Position numbers and translations under genes: made by a program
Shown: positions 24,912 through 33,964 of the stretch, in pieces
How positions within the stretch are numbered: position 1 is the first letter of the stretch
How the letters are laid out: each line of letters begins with the position of its first letter
The notes under the pieces: model-generated
What the model saw: the letters and a program-made list of their open reading frames with translations, nothing else
The model's database searches: none
What the model was told of the DNA's origin: nothing
DNA from: Sphingomicrobium aestuariivivum
GTDB lineage: Bacteria; Pseudomonadota; Alphaproteobacteria; Sphingomonadales; Sphingomonadaceae
Direction of reading: 5' to 3'
NCBI RefSeq assembly: GCF_024721585.1
Contig: NZ_CP102629.1
Location: 2,056,501 to 2,120,500, forward strand
Length of the DNA stretch: 64,000 nt

Positions 24912-26969
24912 ATGAAAACGACTCTCGCGCTGACCGCGCTCGCCACCGTCCTTGCCGCCCCCGCCATTGCCGAGGCGCGGCCGATGTCCGCCACCGACCT
25001 CGTCAAGCTGCATCGCGTCGGCGGCCCGTCGGTGTCGCCCGACGGGCGGATCGCGATCATTCCCGTGTCGGTCGCCAAGGATGATCTGTCGGGCCGCACG
25101 ACGCATTATGCCTTTCACGGCATTGCCAGTGACGTCACCGTCCCGGCCTTCTGGCTGAGCCTTTCCGACTACAGGCCGCGCGGCGTGCGCTTCGGCGGTG
25201 ACGGGATGCTGTGGTTCGTCTCGGCAAAGTCGGGGTCGGACCAGGTCTATCGCATGGCGTGGGACGAGACCGAGCCGATGGCGGTGACCGCGCTTGCCGG
25301 CGGTTCGATTGACGATTTCCTACTCTCGCCCGATGCCAGCAAGATGGTTCTGCTCGCCACGCGCGACCTCGAATGCGAGGATTTTGTCTGCGCCAATGTC
25401 GAGGCCGAAGAGCAGGTCGGCAATGCGCTCGAATATGACGAGATCTTCGTGCGCCATTGGGACACGTGGGGCACGCCCGGCCAGAAAGGGCAGCTCTATG
25501 GTTTCCAGCTGGTCGACGGGAAGGCCGTGGGGTCGGGCGCACCGATCAGCGCGGCGCTCACCGGCAACACGCCCTATCGCCCCTTCGGTGGCTCGGAACA
25601 GGTGTCTGTTTCGGATGAGGGCATCGTCTATTTCGCGCAGCGCGCGGGCGGCTCGGCCGAGCCGACCACGACCAATCTCGATATCTATGCCGCGCCGATC
25701 GATGCGAGTGCGGCGCCGGTCAACCTGACCGAGGCCAACAAGGCCTATGACGCGCAGCCGACGCTGTCGCCCGATGGCCGGTTCCTGGCCTATGTGGCGA
25801 TGGAGCGACCCGACTATGAAAGCGACCGGCTGCGGCTGATGGTGCGCGACCTCGAGAATGGGGAAACCCGTGAAGTAACTCCCGGTTGGGACGTAAGTGT
25901 CGGGTCGATCGCCTGGGCGCCCGAAGGCGACAGTCTCTATGTCACCGTCGGCGAGGTGATGGAGCGTCCGATCTACCGCGTCGACCTTGCGAGCGGCGAG
26001 CGCGAGCGGCTGACGGGCGAGGGCAGCACCGGTGGCGTGACGCCACTGCCCGGCGGCGACGTCCTGTTCACGATGAACAGCCTTGCCGCGCCCAGCGAGG
26101 TCTATCTTCTCGACAGGGGCAGGATCGAACAGCGCACCCACTTCAACCGCGACATGCTGGCGCAGTTCGACACGGTATCATGGGAAAAGTTCAACTTCAG
26201 CGGGGCCGACGGCGATACCGTCTGGGGCTTCTCCCTCAAGCCCGACAATGTCGAGGGGGACCTGCCCATCGCCTTCGTGGTACATGGCGGGCCGCAGGGC
26301 AGCTTCGGCAACAGCTGGTCGACGCGCTGGAACCCGCGGGCGCTGTCGAACGGCAGATATGCGGTGGTCTCGATCGATTTCCACGGGTCGACCGGCTACG
26401 GACAGGACTTTGTCGATAGCATCAACAAGGACTGGGGCGGCAAGCCGCTTGAGGATCTCAAGCTCGGGCTCGACCATGCGCTCGAGCAGGACGACCAGCT
26501 GGCGGGCAACCGTATCTGCGCGCTCGGCGCGAGCTACGGCGGCTATATGATGAACTGGATCGAGGGCAATTGGAGCGACCGTTTCGACTGCCTGATCAAT
26601 CACAACGGCCTGTTCGACATGCGCGGCTTCTATTATTCGACCGAGGAACTGTGGTTCCCGCGCTGGGACATGGGTGGCAGCTATGCCGAGGCGAGCGAGA
26701 CCTACGAGCGTTGGAACCCCGTTAATTACGTCGACAACTGGAAGACGCCGATGATGGTCGTGCTCGGCCTTCAGGACTTCCGCGTGCCTTATGCGCAGGG
26801 CCTCGGCGCCTTCACCGCGCTGCAGGAACGCGATGTGCCGTCCAAGCTCATCGTCTTCCCCGACGAGAACCACTGGGTGCTCGACGGCAAGAATTCGATC
26901 CGCTGGCACGAGGAAGTGCATGACTGGATGGACCGCTGGACCGCGCCGGGGGTCGGGCAGGCGGAGTAA
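24912..26969 (+). CDS. S9-family (prolyl oligopeptidase-like) exported peptidase
   Basis: A 685-residue protein with a signal peptide (MKTTLALTALATVLAAPAIA), a WD/beta-propeller-type domain (about 50-400) and an S9 alpha/beta-hydrolase domain. The nucleophile lies in GASYGGYMMNW, the Asp in LGLQDFRVPY and the His in ENHWVLDGKNS, as in dipeptidyl/acylaminoacyl peptidases. It probably degrades peptides in the periplasm. The ATG at 24912 puts the signal peptide at the N terminus; no good ribosome site precedes it. Confidence 0.92.
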   Translation: MKTTLALTALATVLAAPAIAEARPMSATDLVKLHRVGGPSVSPDGRIAIIPVSVAKDDLSGRTTHYAFHGIASDVTVPAFWLSLSDYRPRGVRFGGDGMLWFVSAKSGSDQVYRMAWDETEPMAVTALAGGSIDDFLLSPDASKMVLLATRDLECEDFVCANVEAEEQVGNALEYDEIFVRHWDTWGTPGQKGQLYGFQLVDGKAVGSGAPISAALTGNTPYRPFGGSEQVSVSDEGIVYFAQRAGGSAEPTTTNLDIYAAPIDASAAPVNLTEANKAYDAQPTLSPDGRFLAYVAMERPDYESDRLRLMVRDLENGETREVTPGWDVSVGSIAWAPEGDSLYVTVGEVMERPIYRVDLASGERERLTGEGSTGGVTPLPGGDVLFTMNSLAAPSEVYLLDRGRIEQRTHFNRDMLAQFDTVSWEKFNFSGADGDTVWGFSLKPDNVEGDLPIAFVVHGGPQGSFGNSWSTRWNPRALSNGRYAVVSIDFHGSTGYGQDFVDSINKDWGGKPLEDLKLGLDHALEQDDQLAGNRICALGASYGGYMMNWIEGNWSDRFDCLINHNGLFDMRGFYYSTEELWFPRWDMGGSYAEASETYERWNPVNYVDNWKTPMMVVLGLQDFRVPYAQGLGAFTALQERDVPSKLIVFPDENHWVLDGKNSIRWHEEVHDWMDRWTAPGVGQAE

Positions 26970-26990
26970 CGCCTCGTCACTTGGCGCTTG

Positions 26991-27027
26991 ATGGGGAGGG
27001 CGGCTGGCTTTAGTCGCTCTTCCCCAT
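26991..27027 (+). promoter_or_regulatory. Hairpin covering the valS start codon
   Basis: ATGGGGA at 26991-26997 is the exact complement of TCCCCAT at 27021-27027, which contains the first two bases of the valS ATG. With one bulged T the stem extends by eight more pairs (two G-U) to a six-base loop GGCTTT. The only Shine-Dalgarno-like run (GGGGAGG) is inside the 5' arm. No U-run follows, so it is not a terminator. It could limit or regulate valS translation. Confidence 0.45.
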
Positions 27028-29644
27028 GACCGAGCTCGCCAAGACCTTCGAACCGGCCGCCATCGAGGCCAAGTGGTACCAGCATTGGGAAGAGGGCGGC
27101 CTGTTCCGTCCCGAGCGGCCCGAGGCCGAACCCTTTACGATCGTGATCCCGCCACCCAACGTGACGGGCGTGCTGCACATCGGCCATGCGCTCGATGACA
27201 CGTTGCAGGACATCCTCGTGCGCAAGGCGCGCATGGAGGGCAAGGACGCACTGTGGGTGGTCGGCATGGACCATGCGGGCATCGCCACGCAGATGGTGGT
27301 CGAACGCCAGCTCGACGGCGAGGGCAAGAAGCGCACCGACATGGGGCGCGAGGCTTTCCTCGAGCGCGTCTGGCAGTGGAAGGAAGAAAGCGGCGGCCAG
27401 ATCACGAAACAGCTTCGCCGCCTCGGCGCGAGCTGCGACTGGTCGAACGAGCGTTTTACCATGGACGAGGGCTTCTCGAAGGCGGTGACGCATGTCTTCG
27501 TCGAGCTGTTCAAGCGAAAGCTCCTTTATCGCGACAAGCGGCTGGTGAACTGGGATCCCAAGTTCGAGACGGCGATCTCGGACCTCGAGGTCGAGCAGAA
27601 GGAACAGGCAGGCCACTTCTGGCACCTCAGCTATCCGCTCGCCGACGGGTCGGGCTCGATCGAGGTCGCGACGACGCGTCCCGAGACGATGCTCGCCGAC
27701 ATGGCGGTGGCGGTGCATCCCGAGGATGCGCGCTACGAGGACATGGTCGGCAAGATGGTCAAGCTGCCGATCACCGGCCGCGAGATCCCCATCGTCACCG
27801 ACGAGCATGCCGATCCGGAGCTCGGGTCGGGCGCGGTGAAGATCACCCCGGGTCACGACTTCAACGATTTCGAGGTGGGCAAGCGCGCGGGCATCGCGCC
27901 TGCCGACATGCTCAACATGCTGACGAGCAAGGCGGCGGTGTGCCAGACGGCCGACGGGCTGGTGCCCGAAACGCTCGTGGGTCTCGACCGCTTCGATGCG
28001 CGCAAGCGGGTCGTCGAGATGCTCGAGGCCGAAGGCGCGCTCATCCGCGTCGAGGATCGCACCATCCAGGCTCCCTATGGCGACCGCTCGGGGGTGATCA
28101 TCGAGCCGTGGCTGACCGACCAGTGGTATGTCGATGCCGAGACGCTGTCGAAACCGGCGTTGGAAGCGGTGAAGAGCGGTGACATCGACGTCGTGCCGGA
28201 GACGTGGAAGAAAACCTGGTACAACTGGCTCGAGAATATCCAGCCGTGGTGCGTGTCGCGCCAGCTGTGGTGGGGGCACCGGATCCCCGCCTGGTATGAC
28301 GATGCGGGCAATGCCTATGTCGCGCTGACCGAGGAAGAAGCGCAGGCCGAGGCGGGCGAGGGCGTCCAGCTGCGGCAGGACGAGGACGTGCTCGACACGT
28401 GGTTCTCCTCCGCGCTGTGGCCGTTCGCGACGCTCGGCTGGCCCGAGGATACGGAGACGCTCAAGCGGCACTATCCGAACGACGTGCTCATCTCCGGCTT
28501 CGACATCATCTTCTTCTGGGATGCCCGCATGGCGATGCAGGGCTTCGAGTTCATGGGCGAAAAGCCGTGGAAGCGGCTCTATCTTCATGGGCTGGTGCGC
28601 GACAAGCAGGGCGCCAAGATGTCCAAGTCGAAGGGCAATGTCGTCGACCCGCTGACCATCGTCGACAAATATGGCGCCGACGCGCTGCGCTTCACCCTGA
28701 CCGCGATGGAAAGCCAGGGGCGCGACATCAAATTGGATGAGAAGCGCGTCGAGGGCTATCGCAACTTCGCGACCAAGCTGTGGAATGCCGCGCGCTTCCT
28801 GCAGGGCAATGGCATTGGCGCCTCGGACAGCATCGCCGCGCCCGCCGCGACCAAGCCGGTCAACCGCTGGATCATCGGTGAGGTCGTCGGCACGCTCGCC
28901 AAGCTCGAAAAGGCGTTCGACGAACTGCGCTTCGATGGCATGGCAGATGCCATCTATCACTTCGCCTGGGGCACCTTCTGCGACTGGTATGTCGAGCTCA
29001 TCAAGGGCGAGATGGACGAGGAGACGAAGGCGGTCGCGGGCTGGGCCTTCGACCAGATCCTCGTGATGCTGCACCCGTTCATGCCCTTCATCACCGAAGA
29101 ACTCTGGCATAGCATGGCTGATCCCGCCCACCCCCGTCCCTACGACCTCATCCTCGCCAAGTGGCCGCAGCCTGAGGCCGGGGTGGATGCCGAGGCGAAG
29201 CGCTCGATCGACTGGACGGTGGCGCTGATCACCGAGGTTCGCGCGCTGCGTGCCGAGCTCAATATTCCCTGGTCCTCGCGGCTGACGCTGCACCCGCTCG
29301 ATGGCGGGGCGACCGAGGCGGGCGACGCGCTCGACCGGATGGGCAAGGCCGAATGGGGCGCCGAGATGAAGACCGCGCCCGAAGGGTCGGCACAGATCGT
29401 GGTGGCGGGGCATAGCTATGCCGTGCCGCTCGCCGATGCGATCGACTTGGACGCCGAGCGGGCACGTCTCGCCAAGGCGGCCGAAGCGGCGGAGAAGGAA
29501 GTGAAGAGCCTCGAGGGGCGTCTCAATAATCCGAATTTCGTCGAGCGGGCCAAGCCCGAGGCCGTGGCCAAGGCGCGCGAGGATCATGCCGCACGTGCCG
29601 AGGAAGCGAGCCGCCTGCGCGCCGCGTTGGAGCGGTTGGGGTGA
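27026..29644 (+). CDS. valS: Valyl-tRNA synthetase
   Basis: An 872-residue class I aminoacyl-tRNA synthetase charging tRNA-Val. HIGH is at 51-54 ([10 protein letters not shown]) and KMSKS at 531-535 ([13 protein letters not shown]). The editing CP1 domain and C-terminal anticodon-binding and coiled-coil regions ([17 protein letters not shown]) are present. The start [19 protein letters not shown] is conserved in the family. Its ATG lies in a stable hairpin (separate entry). Its stop overlaps the hemB GTG start (GTGA). Confidence 0.97.
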   Translation: MTELAKTFEPAAIEAKWYQHWEEGGLFRPERPEAEPFTIVIPPPNVTGVLHIGHALDDTLQDILVRKARMEGKDALWVVGMDHAGIATQMVVERQLDGEGKKRTDMGREAFLERVWQWKEESGGQITKQLRRLGASCDWSNERFTMDEGFSKAVTHVFVELFKRKLLYRDKRLVNWDPKFETAISDLEVEQKEQAGHFWHLSYPLADGSGSIEVATTRPETMLADMAVAVHPEDARYEDMVGKMVKLPITGREIPIVTDEHADPELGSGAVKITPGHDFNDFEVGKRAGIAPADMLNMLTSKAAVCQTADGLVPETLVGLDRFDARKRVVEMLEAEGALIRVEDRTIQAPYGDRSGVIIEPWLTDQWYVDAETLSKPALEAVKSGDIDVVPETWKKTWYNWLENIQPWCVSRQLWWGHRIPAWYDDAGNAYVALTEEEAQAEAGEGVQLRQDEDVLDTWFSSALWPFATLGWPEDTETLKRHYPNDVLISGFDIIFFWDARMAMQGFEFMGEKPWKRLYLHGLVRDKQGAKMSKSKGNVVDPLTIVDKYGADALRFTLTAMESQGRDIKLDEKRVEGYRNFATKLWNAARFLQGNGIGASDSIAAPAATKPVNRWIIGEVVGTLAKLEKAFDELRFDGMADAIYHFAWGTFCDWYVELIKGEMDEETKAVAGWAFDQILVMLHPFMPFITEELWHSMADPAHPRPYDLILAKWPQPEAGVDAEAKRSIDWTVALITEVRALRAELNIPWSSRLTLHPLDGGATEAGDALDRMGKAEWGAEMKTAPEGSAQIVVAGHSYAVPLADAIDLDAERARLAKAAEAAEKEVKSLEGRLNNPNFVERAKPEAVAKAREDHAARAEEASRLRAALERLG

Positions 29645-30621
29645 GCTATCCCGCAACCCGGATGCGCCGTCGGCGGCAAGCCCCGTGGATGCGCGAGATG
29701 CTGCGCGAACATCGGTTGCACCCCTCGGACTTCATCTGGCCGCTGTTCGTCTGTGAGGGACAGGGCGAGGAGCAACCGATCGGCAGCCTTCGCGGTGTGG
29801 CGCGCTGGTCGATCGACCTGCTGGTCGAACGGGCCAAGGAAGCGGCGGATGCGGGCATTCCCGCCATCGCGCTCTTCCCGAATACCGCCGACAAGCTGCG
29901 CAGCGAGACGGCGGACGAGGCGCTCAATCCCGATAACCTGATCTGTCGTGCGACGCGGGCGATCCGCGAGGCGGGCGTGGAGATCGGGATCATGACCGAC
30001 GTCGCGCTCGACCCTTATACGAGCCACGGGCATGACGGGCTCATCGACGGCGAGGGCCGCGTGTTGAACGACGCCACGGTCGAGATCCTCGCCCGTCAGG
30101 CGCTGGTGCAGGCGGACGCGGGAGCGGACATCGTCGCGCCTTCGGACATGATGGACGGGCGCGTGGGTGCGATCCGCGAGGCGCTCGAGGATGCAGGGCA
30201 CCACGACACGGCAATCATGGCCTATGCCGCCAAATATGCGAGCGCACTCTACGGCCCGTTCCGTGAGGCGGTCGGCTCGGGCGGTCGGCTGAAGGGCGAC
30301 AAGCGCGGCTACCAGATGGATCCGGCGAACGGTCGCGAGGCGCTCGACGAGATCGACCTCGACCTCGGCGAGGGCGCGGACTTCGTCATGGTGAAGCCCG
30401 GCATGCTCTACCTCGACGTGATCGCGCGGATCGCCGACCAATATGATGCCCCGCTGTTCGCCTATATGACGAGCGGCGAATATGCGATGATCGAGGAAGC
30501 CGCCGCCGCCGGCGCGGGAAATCGCGAGGCGATGCTGATGGAAGCGCTGACCGCCTTCAAGCGCGCGGGCTGTACCGGCATTTTGAGCTATCACGCGCTC
30601 GAGGTCGCGCGTAAGCTCTGA
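29641..30621 (+). CDS. hemB: Delta-aminolevulinic acid dehydratase (porphobilinogen synthase)
   Basis: A 326-residue enzyme condensing two 5-aminolevulinates to porphobilinogen in heme and tetrapyrrole synthesis. Schiff-base lysines are K198 (AAKYAS) and K252 (VMVKPGM). The metal region [14 protein letters not shown] at 120-133 has Asp in place of the zinc cysteines, marking the magnesium-dependent type. The GTG start overlaps the valS stop by four bases. The N-terminal Arg-rich arm ([14 protein letters not shown]) is typical. Confidence 0.96.
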   Translation: MSYPATRMRRRRQAPWMREMLREHRLHPSDFIWPLFVCEGQGEEQPIGSLRGVARWSIDLLVERAKEAADAGIPAIALFPNTADKLRSETADEALNPDNLICRATRAIREAGVEIGIMTDVALDPYTSHGHDGLIDGEGRVLNDATVEILARQALVQADAGADIVAPSDMMDGRVGAIREALEDAGHHDTAIMAYAAKYASALYGPFREAVGSGGRLKGDKRGYQMDPANGREALDEIDLDLGEGADFVMVKPGMLYLDVIARIADQYDAPLFAYMTSGEYAMIEEAAAAGAGNREAMLMEALTAFKRAGCTGILSYHALEVARKL

Positions 30622-30623
30622 AT

Positions 30624-31877
30624 ATGACGGGGGACAAGTATAAGCGCGACATGGGGACGTTCGGCGTCCTCTTCATCGTCGTCAACGGACTGATCGGCGC
30701 GGGCATCTTTGGCCTGCCCGAGCTTCTGCACGAGGCAGTTGGCGCCTTCGCTCCATGGCTGCTGCTGATCGGCGGACTGCTCGTGATGAGCATCGTCCTG
30801 TGCTTTGCGGAACTGACTAAGCTGACCGACCGGTCGGGTGGGCCGCAGCGCTTCGTCACCGATGCTTTCGGGCGCTTCATCGGCTTCGAGGTCGGCTGGA
30901 CCTTCTATGCCGCGCGCATGCTCAGCCAGGCCGCCAACAGCGCGGTGCTGATCGCTTATGCCGCCGCCATCTGGCCAGTGCTGGGCGAGGGGGTGCCGCG
31001 GGCGGTGGCGGTGCTGGCAGTGCTCGGCGGGCTCACTGTTATCAACATCGTCGGCATTCGGCGCGTGGTCGCAGTGCTCGGCGCGATGACGCTGCTCAAG
31101 CTGGCGCCGCTCATCCTGCTGACGCTGGTTGCGCTTGTGGCCGGTGCGGCGCCGGGCGAGGTGAGCCTGCCCGAGATCGGCGCGGTCGAAGGGATTGCGC
31201 TGGCGACCCTCTATGCCTTCGTCGGCTTCGAGAACGCCACGATCCCGGCGGGCGAGACGAAGGAGCCGCGCCGCGCGATGCCGCGGGCGCTGCTCGTCGG
31301 CCTGCCGGTGGTGACGCTGATCTACTTCGCGCTGCAATGGGCCTATAGCGCCTCGCCGATCGCGGGGACGGGGCCCGAGGCACCGGTGGTCGAGCTGGCG
31401 CGGCTGCATTGGGGCGATGTCGGCGCGCTGCTTATTGCCGCGACGGTCGTGATGAGCGTGCTGGCCAACATGACGGCGGGGCACACCTCGGCCAGCCGGA
31501 TGACGCCGGCGATGGCCGATGACGGCCTGCTGCCCGGCTGGTTCGGGCGGGTGTCGCGCTGGGGCACGCCCGCCAATTCGATCGCCTTCTTCGGGCTGGG
31601 CTCGGCGGCCTTCGCGCTGACCGGCAGCTTCGCGGGGCTGGCGGCGATCTCGACGCTGGCGCGGCTGCTAGCCTATATCGGCTCGATCCTCGCGCTGCCG
31701 AGATTGCGGCGGGGCGAGGGCCTGGCCGCGCTCAATCCGGTCATCGTCCTGGCAGCGCCGGTCGCGCTGGCGCTCAGCCTCTGGGCGATTTTCCAGACCA
31801 ACGCACTGATGTGGCAGACGCTGGCGGGCTTCGCGGTGGCAGGGGCGCTTCTTTACCTGCTGGCAGGACGACGCTGA
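30624..31877 (+). CDS. APC-superfamily amino-acid permease
   Basis: A 417-residue inner-membrane protein with about 12 transmembrane helices. The first has the signature NGLIGAGIFGLPELL, the unwound substrate-binding segment of APC transporters, and IALATLYAFVGFENATI is the conserved TM6 region. It probably imports or exchanges an amino acid; specificity is not evident. It follows hemB by two bases and overlaps the GNAT gene downstream (TGATG). Confidence 0.9.
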   Translation: MTGDKYKRDMGTFGVLFIVVNGLIGAGIFGLPELLHEAVGAFAPWLLLIGGLLVMSIVLCFAELTKLTDRSGGPQRFVTDAFGRFIGFEVGWTFYAARMLSQAANSAVLIAYAAAIWPVLGEGVPRAVAVLAVLGGLTVINIVGIRRVVAVLGAMTLLKLAPLILLTLVALVAGAAPGEVSLPEIGAVEGIALATLYAFVGFENATIPAGETKEPRRAMPRALLVGLPVVTLIYFALQWAYSASPIAGTGPEAPVVELARLHWGDVGALLIAATVVMSVLANMTAGHTSASRMTPAMADDGLLPGWFGRVSRWGTPANSIAFFGLGSAAFALTGSFAGLAAISTLARLLAYIGSILALPRLRRGEGLAALNPVIVLAAPVALALSLWAIFQTNALMWQTLAGFAVAGALLYLLAGRR

Positions 31878-32440
31878 TGGCATTCCGACACGAGACAGAA
31901 CGGCTCATCCTTCGCGACTGGGAGGAAGAGGATTGCCGTGCCTTTTACGATGTAATGAACACGCCCGCGGTCATGCGTTGGCTGGGCGGTCCGCAGCCCT
32001 ATGAGGATTGGGAGGCGGGCTTCCGCCGCCTGCAGGGCTATGTCCGCGACTATGGTCATTGCTTCTGGCTTGTCGAGCGCAAGGAGGATGGCGAACTGCT
32101 CGGCTTTTGCGGGCTGAAACGCGTGAATTACGAGGGCGCGCCCAACCAGGGGATGCCCGAAGTGGGCTGGCGACTTCGCGAGAGCGCGTGGGGCAAGGGC
32201 TATGCAAAGGAGGCAGCGATTGCCTCGCTAAACCTCGCCTTCGATCATTTCGGCTATGAGGTGGTCACGGCGCTGACCATGACCGGCAACGAGCCGAGCT
32301 GGCGACTGATGGAGCGGCTCGGCATGACCGAAGATCCGGACCTTGCCTATCACGACGGCAAATATAGCGATCAATACGGCCCGGCGCGGCAGTGGCTCAT
32401 CACTGCCGAAGAATGGCGCGAGAGGCGCGCTGAATTCTAG
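31877..32440 (+). CDS. GNAT-family N-acetyltransferase (RimJ/RimL type)
   Basis: A 187-residue acetyltransferase with the start MAFRHETERLILRDWEEEDC typical of RimJ/RimL-like GNAT enzymes. The acetyl-CoA loop is around RLRESAWGKGYAKEA, corresponding to the Q/RxxGxG/A motif, and the late segment NEPSWRLMERLGM is conserved. It may acetylate a protein N-terminus or a small amine; the target is unknown. The ATG overlaps the permease stop by one base. The gene ends against a convergent lipoprotein. Confidence 0.88.
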   Translation: MAFRHETERLILRDWEEEDCRAFYDVMNTPAVMRWLGGPQPYEDWEAGFRRLQGYVRDYGHCFWLVERKEDGELLGFCGLKRVNYEGAPNQGMPEVGWRLRESAWGKGYAKEAAIASLNLAFDHFGYEVVTALTMTGNEPSWRLMERLGMTEDPDLAYHDGKYSDQYGPARQWLITAEEWRERRAEF

Positions 32441-32922
32441 TCGAGGCGGGCCTCGAGCCCGGTGATGCGCGCGCCCTGTTCGCTGTCGAGCGCGATGGCT
32501 CGCGCCAACAGGGAGTTCACGGCATCGCGGTCACGCGGGCTAGCCCAATCGTCCTCGGCGATCTGTCCGGTGGAGAGTTCGGCGGCGTCACCGATGACGC
32601 GCGCGACCTGTTCGCGTGCGCGCACGAGCAGGCCCATTTCCTCCTGCGCGGCAACCCAGCTCTCGCTGCCCTCGGCACCCGCGGTCGAGACGGCGGCAGC
32701 AGCGATCGGATATTGCGCATCGAAGGCAGCGCGGCCTTCTTCGAGCCGGGCGGCGAGCATCGCGATCTCTCCGGCAACGGTCAGCGTGCCGGGGGCGGGA
32801 TCGGGCGAGCCCACGGGGAGGCGCGGGTCGATCGCTTCTGCAGGACGCGGGTCGAGGGCGGGAATGTCGCCGTCGGCACGGCAGGCCGTCAGCAAAAAGA
32901 GAGCGAAAAGGGCGATGCGCAT
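32437..32922 (-). CDS. Lipoprotein of unknown function
   Basis: A 161-residue protein with signal peptide and lipobox (MRIALFALFLLTACRADG, Cys14), a Pro-rich linker, then about 110 residues of mostly alpha-helix, Ala/Glu/Arg-rich (MLAARLEEGRAAFDAQ, LLARAIALDSEQGARI), possibly coiled coil. No family is recognised. It is convergent with the GNAT gene (4-bp overlap of the 3' ends). Confidence 0.7.
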   Translation of the reverse strand: MRIALFALFLLTACRADGDIPALDPRPAEAIDPRLPVGSPDPAPGTLTVAGEIAMLAARLEEGRAAFDAQYPIAAAAVSTAGAEGSESWVAAQEEMGLLVRAREQVARVIGDAAELSTGQIAEDDWASPRDRDAVNSLLARAIALDSEQGARITGLEARLD

Positions 32923-32994
32923 GACGTCGGACTAGCTAGCGCAACCAAGCGAGGCAATCTTTTCCGCTTTTTCTCGAAAAGGGCAAAAAAGGTG

Positions 32995-33023
32995 TTGAAA
33001 GGGTCGGTCTCCCTCTCTATTGC
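32995..33023 (+). promoter_or_regulatory. Promoter of tRNA-Arg
   Basis: TTGAAA (32995-33000) and TATTGC (33018-33023) are separated by 17 bases, a fair sigma-70-type promoter, about 14 bases before the tRNA 5' end. Confidence 0.5.
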
Positions 33024-33037
33024 CCCCCTCAACCCAA

Positions 33038-33114
33038 GCGCCCGTAGCTCAGCTGGATAGAGTACCTGACTACGAATCAGGTGGTCGGAGGTTCGAATCC
33101 TTCCGGGCGCGCCA
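33038..33114 (+). tRNA. tRNA-Arg (ACG)
   Basis: A 77-base cloverleaf: acceptor GCGCCCG with CGGGCGC, D arm GCTCAGCTGGATAGAGT, anticodon loop CTACGAA (ACG), T arm GGAGGTTCGAATCCTTCC and an encoded CCA. It reads CGN arginine codons after A34 is edited to inosine. Confidence 0.97.
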
Positions 33115-33123
33115 CTTATAGAG

Positions 33124-33161
33124 AAGGCCGCTTTCCCCATCGGGAGAGCGGCCTTTTTCTT
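33124..33161 (+). terminator. Rho-independent terminator of tRNA-Arg
   Basis: A 12-bp stem (33126-33137 with 33142-33153, one G-U pair) and a four-base loop CATC are followed by TTTTTCTT, starting about 10 bases after the tRNA. Confidence 0.9.
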
Positions 33162-33182
33162 GTCCGGTCGATGGTCAAGAGG

Positions 33183-33359
33183 TCAGGCGAAATGGGCCTG
33201 CATCTGTTCGACACGGTCGTTGAAGCGTGCAGCGAGCATCTCGTGTCGCTCGCGCGCCGCATTGGTCACCGCACGGGCGGCCATGAGCCGCTCCTGTGCG
33301 GCGCGGCGCTGGTAAAAACGAAGATTTGATTCGGTCTGCAGCATATCGTCCCCCGCCAT
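33183..33359 (-). CDS. 58-residue charged helical protein, unknown function
   Basis: A short gene read on the minus strand: ATG at 33359, TGA at 33185-33183. The product starts MAGDDMLQTESNLRFYQRRA and ends VEQMQAHFA. It is rich in Ala, Arg, Glu and Gln with no membrane segment or cysteines, and a regular hydrophobic spacing suggests a single long amphipathic helix. A strong ribosome site (AAGGGGAG, ten bases upstream) supports translation. It is too short for many gene callers. It lies alone between the tRNA-Arg terminator and a 183-bp spacer. No family is recognised. Confidence 0.65.
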   Translation of the reverse strand: MAGDDMLQTESNLRFYQRRAAQERLMAARAVTNAARERHEMLAARFNDRVEQMQAHFA

Positions 33360-33542
33360 GTCCCCGTATCTCCCCTTGGTGATTGGCCCGGGAGATGGTG
33401 CGACAGAATGGTAAAGCGGAGGTGAATTGCAAGGCGCGGCGCCGTGGCGCCTGATTTAGATCAAGAAATCAGGCGGTTCTTCTGCATTTGTTCTCCATTT
33501 GCGTAAAAAACTCACGCGACCGGAGTTCGTTTCGATGGCGAA

Positions 33543-33893
33543 TCAGTGCCGGTTGGCGGCAATCGGCGCTGCGACTCGGGCGCGGCGATCGGTCGCGCGG
33601 CGGCGATGGCGGCGGCGCAGCGCGGGGCTGCGGTGCAGGCGCGCGGGCGAGCGCCACGGGCCCTGCCGGATCGCGGGAGGGGCGGGGCGGACCGCATCGA
33701 ACAGCTTGGCTCCCGCAAGGAAGACAACGCCGAGGCAGGCGAGGAAGAGGAAGGTACCGAGCGCGCCCGGGAACTGCTGCGCGTAGGCCTGTCCCCGCAT
33801 CACGGCGCCAAGTGCGATCGCATAGGTGATCAGCGCCGCCTCGAAGCGGGTCTTGATGGTGAACAGGCGGGCGAGCTTCTTCAGCATGGGCAT
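33543..33893 (-). CDS. Small inner-membrane protein with arginine-rich tail
   Basis: A 116-residue protein. The first 68 residues look real: a basic N-terminus (MPMLKKLARLFTIKTRFEAA), then two hydrophobic segments (about 20-35 and 46-62) ending GAKLFDAVRP. The remaining third is Arg/Pro/Ser-rich and low in complexity, so the true protein could be shorter or the tail may reflect a frame change. ATG at 33893 or 33887 is possible; no ribosome site is clear. Similar short DUF-type membrane proteins occur near ast genes, but I cannot name the family. Confidence 0.55.
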   Translation of the reverse strand: MPMLKKLARLFTIKTRFEAALITYAIALGAVMRGQAYAQQFPGALGTFLFLACLGVVFLAGAKLFDAVRPAPPAIRQGPWRSPARLHRSPALRRRHRRRATDRRARVAAPIAANRH

Positions 33894-33964
33894 AGGTTAA
33901 GCAAACGCCGTGCCAACCCAGCCGTTCCGCCAAAAAGTTCTTAACCCTTATGCTTTCCTGTCAG

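Noticed and set aside
22671-25118. An 815-codon minus-strand open frame across the PIMT-like gene, tolC and DUF2497
   Set aside because: Shadow of three recognised plus-strand genes; no plausible start or ribosome site.
26789-29656. A 955-codon minus-strand open frame opposite valS
   Set aside because: It is the antisense shadow of valS in a GC-rich genome; its translation has low-complexity, Arg/His-rich composition and no family signature.
33081-33329. A plus-strand open frame starting inside tRNA-Arg
   Set aside because: It begins in the tRNA sequence, crosses the strong terminator and lies opposite the better supported 58-residue gene.
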